From Lentisphaeria bacterium (lineage in GTDB: Bacteria > Verrucomicrobiota > Lentisphaeria > Victivallales > Victivallaceae): a stretch of 48,602 nt of DNA. The DNA lies in NCBI GenBank assembly GCA_017466125.1, contig JAFTUS010000112.1, positions 1-48,602 on the forward strand, in the 5' to 3' direction. The notes under the pieces are model-generated. The model worked only from the letters and a program-made list of their open reading frames with translations, did not search any database and was not told the origin of the DNA. Made by a program: the position numbers and the translations under genes. Positions 46,578 to 48,602 of the stretch are shown piece after piece; position 1 is the first letter of the stretch, and each line of letters starts with the position of its first letter.

Positions 46578-47905
46578 TTATCAGTCTCCGCAAAAAGTTC
46601 CGGTAAATATTTTCTGGTAAGCGCAAACATTTCATCATCGCTGATGGTTGTTGTCCTGCCGGAGGCATACTCATCGTCGATCCAGTTTTTGATTTCAATG
46701 ATCCCGGGTGAATCTTTTCTCATGCCGATGGCTGACGGGTATTTTGACTGTACCCAGTACGCGATTCCTGCCAGCCCGGAGGTGTTGGAAACCGCCACTT
46801 TACAGGGGCGTTTCAGAAGAGTTTCCGTATCAAAAATATTATAAATCTCTTCGTTTTTGTTCAACCCGTCTGCATGGACCCCCGCGCGGGTCGTGTTAAA
46901 GTCTTCCCCGACGAAGGGATAATTTGCCGGGATATGGCTGTTCATTTTCCGGTAGAAGTCAGCCATATCAGTAATTGCAGTAGTATCGGGGCCATCCTCG
47001 CGGTGTCCGGCAAGACTGAGCCATTGGATCACCATGCCTTCCAGCGGCGGGTTTCCGGTGCGTTCGCCATATCCGAGGAAGGTGGAGTTCACCGAAGCAC
47101 AGCCGTAGAGCCATGCACAGACCCCGTTTGCTGAGACATGATGGAAATCATTATGTCCATGCCATTCCAGCTGGCTGCTTGCCACATCGGTCTCATGCCG
47201 GATCATGGTGAGCATGGAGGGGATTCCGCGGGGAACAGGTACTTTTTCATACGGAAGCCCGTAGCCCATGGTATCGCAAAGGCGGAATTTTACGTTGATC
47301 CCGGCGGATTTACCGAGTTCATCCAGCTCGTTGATCATAGGGATCACGAACCCTTCAATGTCTGCCCGGGTGACGTCTTCAAGATGGCAGCGCGGCACGA
47401 TTCCCTGTTCCAGCGCAGCGGAAACAACATCCTTATAACCATCCAGAGCCTGTCTTCTGTTTTTCCGCAATTTCAGGAAAATATGATAATCGGAGCAGGA
47501 AGTAAGGATCCCGGTTTCTTTCAGCTGCATCGCTTTGACGAGTTCAAAATCTTTTCTGACGGCTCTGATCCAGGCGGTGATTTCCGGAAATTGAAAACCG
47601 AGTTCCTGACATGCTTCAACAGCTTTCCGGTCATTTTCGCTGTAAAGGAAAAATTCACTCTGCCGGATCAAACCGCATTTTCCGCCGAGACGGTTCATGA
47701 GTTTGTAAAGCTCAACGATCTCTTCTTTTGTATAGGGAACCCGGGACTGCTGACCATCCCGGAAGGTCGTATCGGTGATCCAGAAATCTTCCGGGAGAGC
47801 CTGTTCAGCAGGCGGTGCATCCAGGCGGAACGCCGGGACATGACGGTAAGAGAAAGTATCACGGATCAAATTAGGTTCTGAAACATTTTTCAACGTTTTC
47901 TTCAT
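46574..47905 (-). CDS. Probable Re-type citrate synthase (isopropylmalate/homocitrate synthase family)
   Basis: Acyl-CoA-dependent aldol enzyme of the HMGL-like TIM-barrel family, 443 residues. The N-terminal ITDTTFRDGQQS gives the metal-binding DTTFRDGxQ signature. Further blocks, GLIRQSEFFLYSENDRKAV, PRCHLEDVTRADIEGFV, LCDTMGYGLPYE, EWHGHNDFHH with its metal-ligand histidines, GYGERTGNPPLEG and RAGVHADGLNKNEEIYNIFDT, are those I associate with the anaerobic Re-citrate synthase group rather than LeuA. It would make citrate from acetyl-CoA and oxaloacetate for glutamate synthesis in an anaerobe. AAAGAGG precedes the ATG; coupled to dgt. LeuA/CimA-type activity remains possible. Confidence 0.75.
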   Translation of the reverse strand: MKKTLKNVSEPNLIRDTFSYRHVPAFRLDAPPAEQALPEDFWITDTTFRDGQQSRVPYTKEEIVELYKLMNRLGGKCGLIRQSEFFLYSENDRKAVEACQELGFQFPEITAWIRAVRKDFELVKAMQLKETGILTSCSDYHIFLKLRKNRRQALDGYKDVVSAALEQGIVPRCHLEDVTRADIEGFVIPMINELDELGKSAGINVKFRLCDTMGYGLPYEKVPVPRGIPSMLTMIRHETDVASSQLEWHGHNDFHHVSANGVCAWLYGCASVNSTFLGYGERTGNPPLEGMVIQWLSLAGHREDGPDTTAITDMADFYRKMNSHIPANYPFVGEDFNTTRAGVHADGLNKNEEIYNIFDTETLLKRPCKVAVSNTSGLAGIAYWVQSKYPSAIGMRKDSPGIIEIKNWIDDEYASGRTTTISDDEMFALTRKYLPELFAETDK

Positions 47906-47950
47906 AGTTCTAACCTCTTTTTCTAACTCCGGAATGACCGGAGGACAGAT

Positions 47951-48602
47951 TTATTTTGCCGCACGCGGACGGAACCGGGCTCTTCTCAGAATATCGGTTC
48001 TCCGCGCTGCAGTCCCCTGAGGGATGATCTGATATTTTTCCAATAAGTTCAAGGCGGATGCTGTATCTTCAATATGCTGTCTGAGCGGTCGTTTTTCAGC
48101 GATGGAATAAATTGCTTCTGCAGCTTTTGCCGCCCAAAGTCTGCTGGCAGGCGTGCTGAATGCTGCCGGCAGATAAAGTGCTTTTTTGTAATAGGATAGC
48201 GCAAGATCATCTTTCCCGGACTGTTCAGCAGATCTTCCGGCTTTGTAAAGTGTCATCGCATGAAGTCCTGCATCAAGATTCGTTTGCTTCAGAATGTGAT
48301 CATACGCCTGCAGCGCAGCTGTATAAGCCGCTGGATCCTGTTTTTTTCCGGCAATGATGAAACTGCAATCTCCGACAGATCCGTACGCCGCATTGCTCAG
48401 ATAGGGATCCGGATTTGATTCCAGTGCTTTTTTGTAAAATTCGATTGCCCGGTTGTAGTTCCCTGCCGCATGGAAAATATGACCTCTGAAGTAGGCTGCT
48501 TTTGCTTTGAACTGATGAGCCGGGTAATTCTGATCCATCCGGTTCAGAAATGTTTCCGCTTCTGCATATCTCTGATGATAAACGGCAAGCGATGCTAATC
48601 CG
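47951..48602 (-). CDS. TPR-repeat protein, 5' end beyond the window
   Basis: The frame is open to the window edge (reading GLASLAVYHQRYAEAETFL before the first ATG at 48538), so the true start lies outside. About 217 residues are visible, with tetratricopeptide units such as AKAAYFRGHIFHAAGNYNRAIEFYKKALESNP and LYKAGRSAEQSGKDDLALSYYKKALYLP, ending in a basic tail (ARRTDILRRARFRPRAAK). TPRs scaffold protein contacts; this may be the end of a larger periplasmic or cytoplasmic protein. A 6-bp hairpin (47927-47943) follows its stop, before the citrate-synthase-like gene. Confidence 0.8.
   Translation of the reverse strand, partial: GLASLAVYHQRYAEAETFLNRMDQNYPAHQFKAKAAYFRGHIFHAAGNYNRAIEFYKKALESNPDPYLSNAAYGSVGDCSFIIAGKKQDPAAYTAALQAYDHILKQTNLDAGLHAMTLYKAGRSAEQSGKDDLALSYYKKALYLPAAFSTPASRLWAAKAAEAIYSIAEKRPLRQHIEDTASALNLLEKYQIIPQGTAARRTDILRRARFRPRAAK

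Overview
The window looks like chromosomal DNA of a strictly anaerobic, Gram-negative bacterium of the PVC group, most likely a gut-type Lentisphaerae (Victivallales-like). This is inferred from gene content, not from a marker alignment. Supporting points are a trimeric FeFe hydrogenase operon beside rex, a probable Re-citrate synthase, an ECF sigma/Hanks-kinase pair, a GH78 rhamnosidase with several sugar-isomerase-like barrels, and a very divergent ftsZ next to ftsA.

Left part (1-10.5 kb): a repeat-bearing margin; then on the minus strand ftsA, a divergent ftsZ and a Xer recombinase, transcribed in that order; then on the plus strand a lipoprotein, nrdR, a FabK/nitronate-monooxygenase-like flavoprotein and the rod-shape operon mreC-mreD-PBP2; then an unassigned minus-strand gene. 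Middle-left (10.5-20.4 kb): two hairpins and a 64-codon ORF, a large coiled-coil lipoprotein with a possibly structured leader, a hairpin-rich GC island, an operon of MFS transporter, ECF sigma factor and transmembrane Ser/Thr kinase, a beta-propeller lactonase, rpsB-tsf, and a sugar isomerase-like gene. Middle (20.4-36.3 kb): GH78 rhamnosidase divergent from an AraC regulator, a sugar-isomerase-like gene with a MATE exporter, a Stealth-like protein paired with an ESSSGG-repeat protein, a serine hydrolase with a membrane glycosyltransferase, a secreted LRR_5 protein with a duplicated N-terminal module, an RNA m5U-type methyltransferase and murJ.

Right part (36.4-48.6 kb): a CAT-anticodon tRNA, then rex and the hydCBA genes for an electron-bifurcating-type hydrogenase. 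Next is an accessory island of about 3 kb between the hydA terminator and tRNA-Pro(CGG). It holds three tandem paralogous small genes (the last broken by two one-base deletions), a small MGGRGAS-type protein that I read as a toxin candidate, a 5'-truncated DUF4417 gene, an internal IS3 transposase scrap, the promoter-bearing 5' end of another gene, and a tandem array of 20-nt hairpin units. After tRNA-Pro come a DUF1805 protein, a dGTPase, the Re-citrate synthase candidate and a TPR protein running off the window.

The most interesting material is the tRNA-Pro island (a toxin/immunity-like cassette plus a hairpin array whose stems vary but keep pairing), the FtsZ that keeps its C-terminal partner-binding peptide but lacks key GTPase residues, a dispersed repeat/terminator element present in two copies 31 kb apart, and two possible structured RNA regions at 12.6-13.3 kb. 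All function calls rest on motif recognition by eye; no database search was run.
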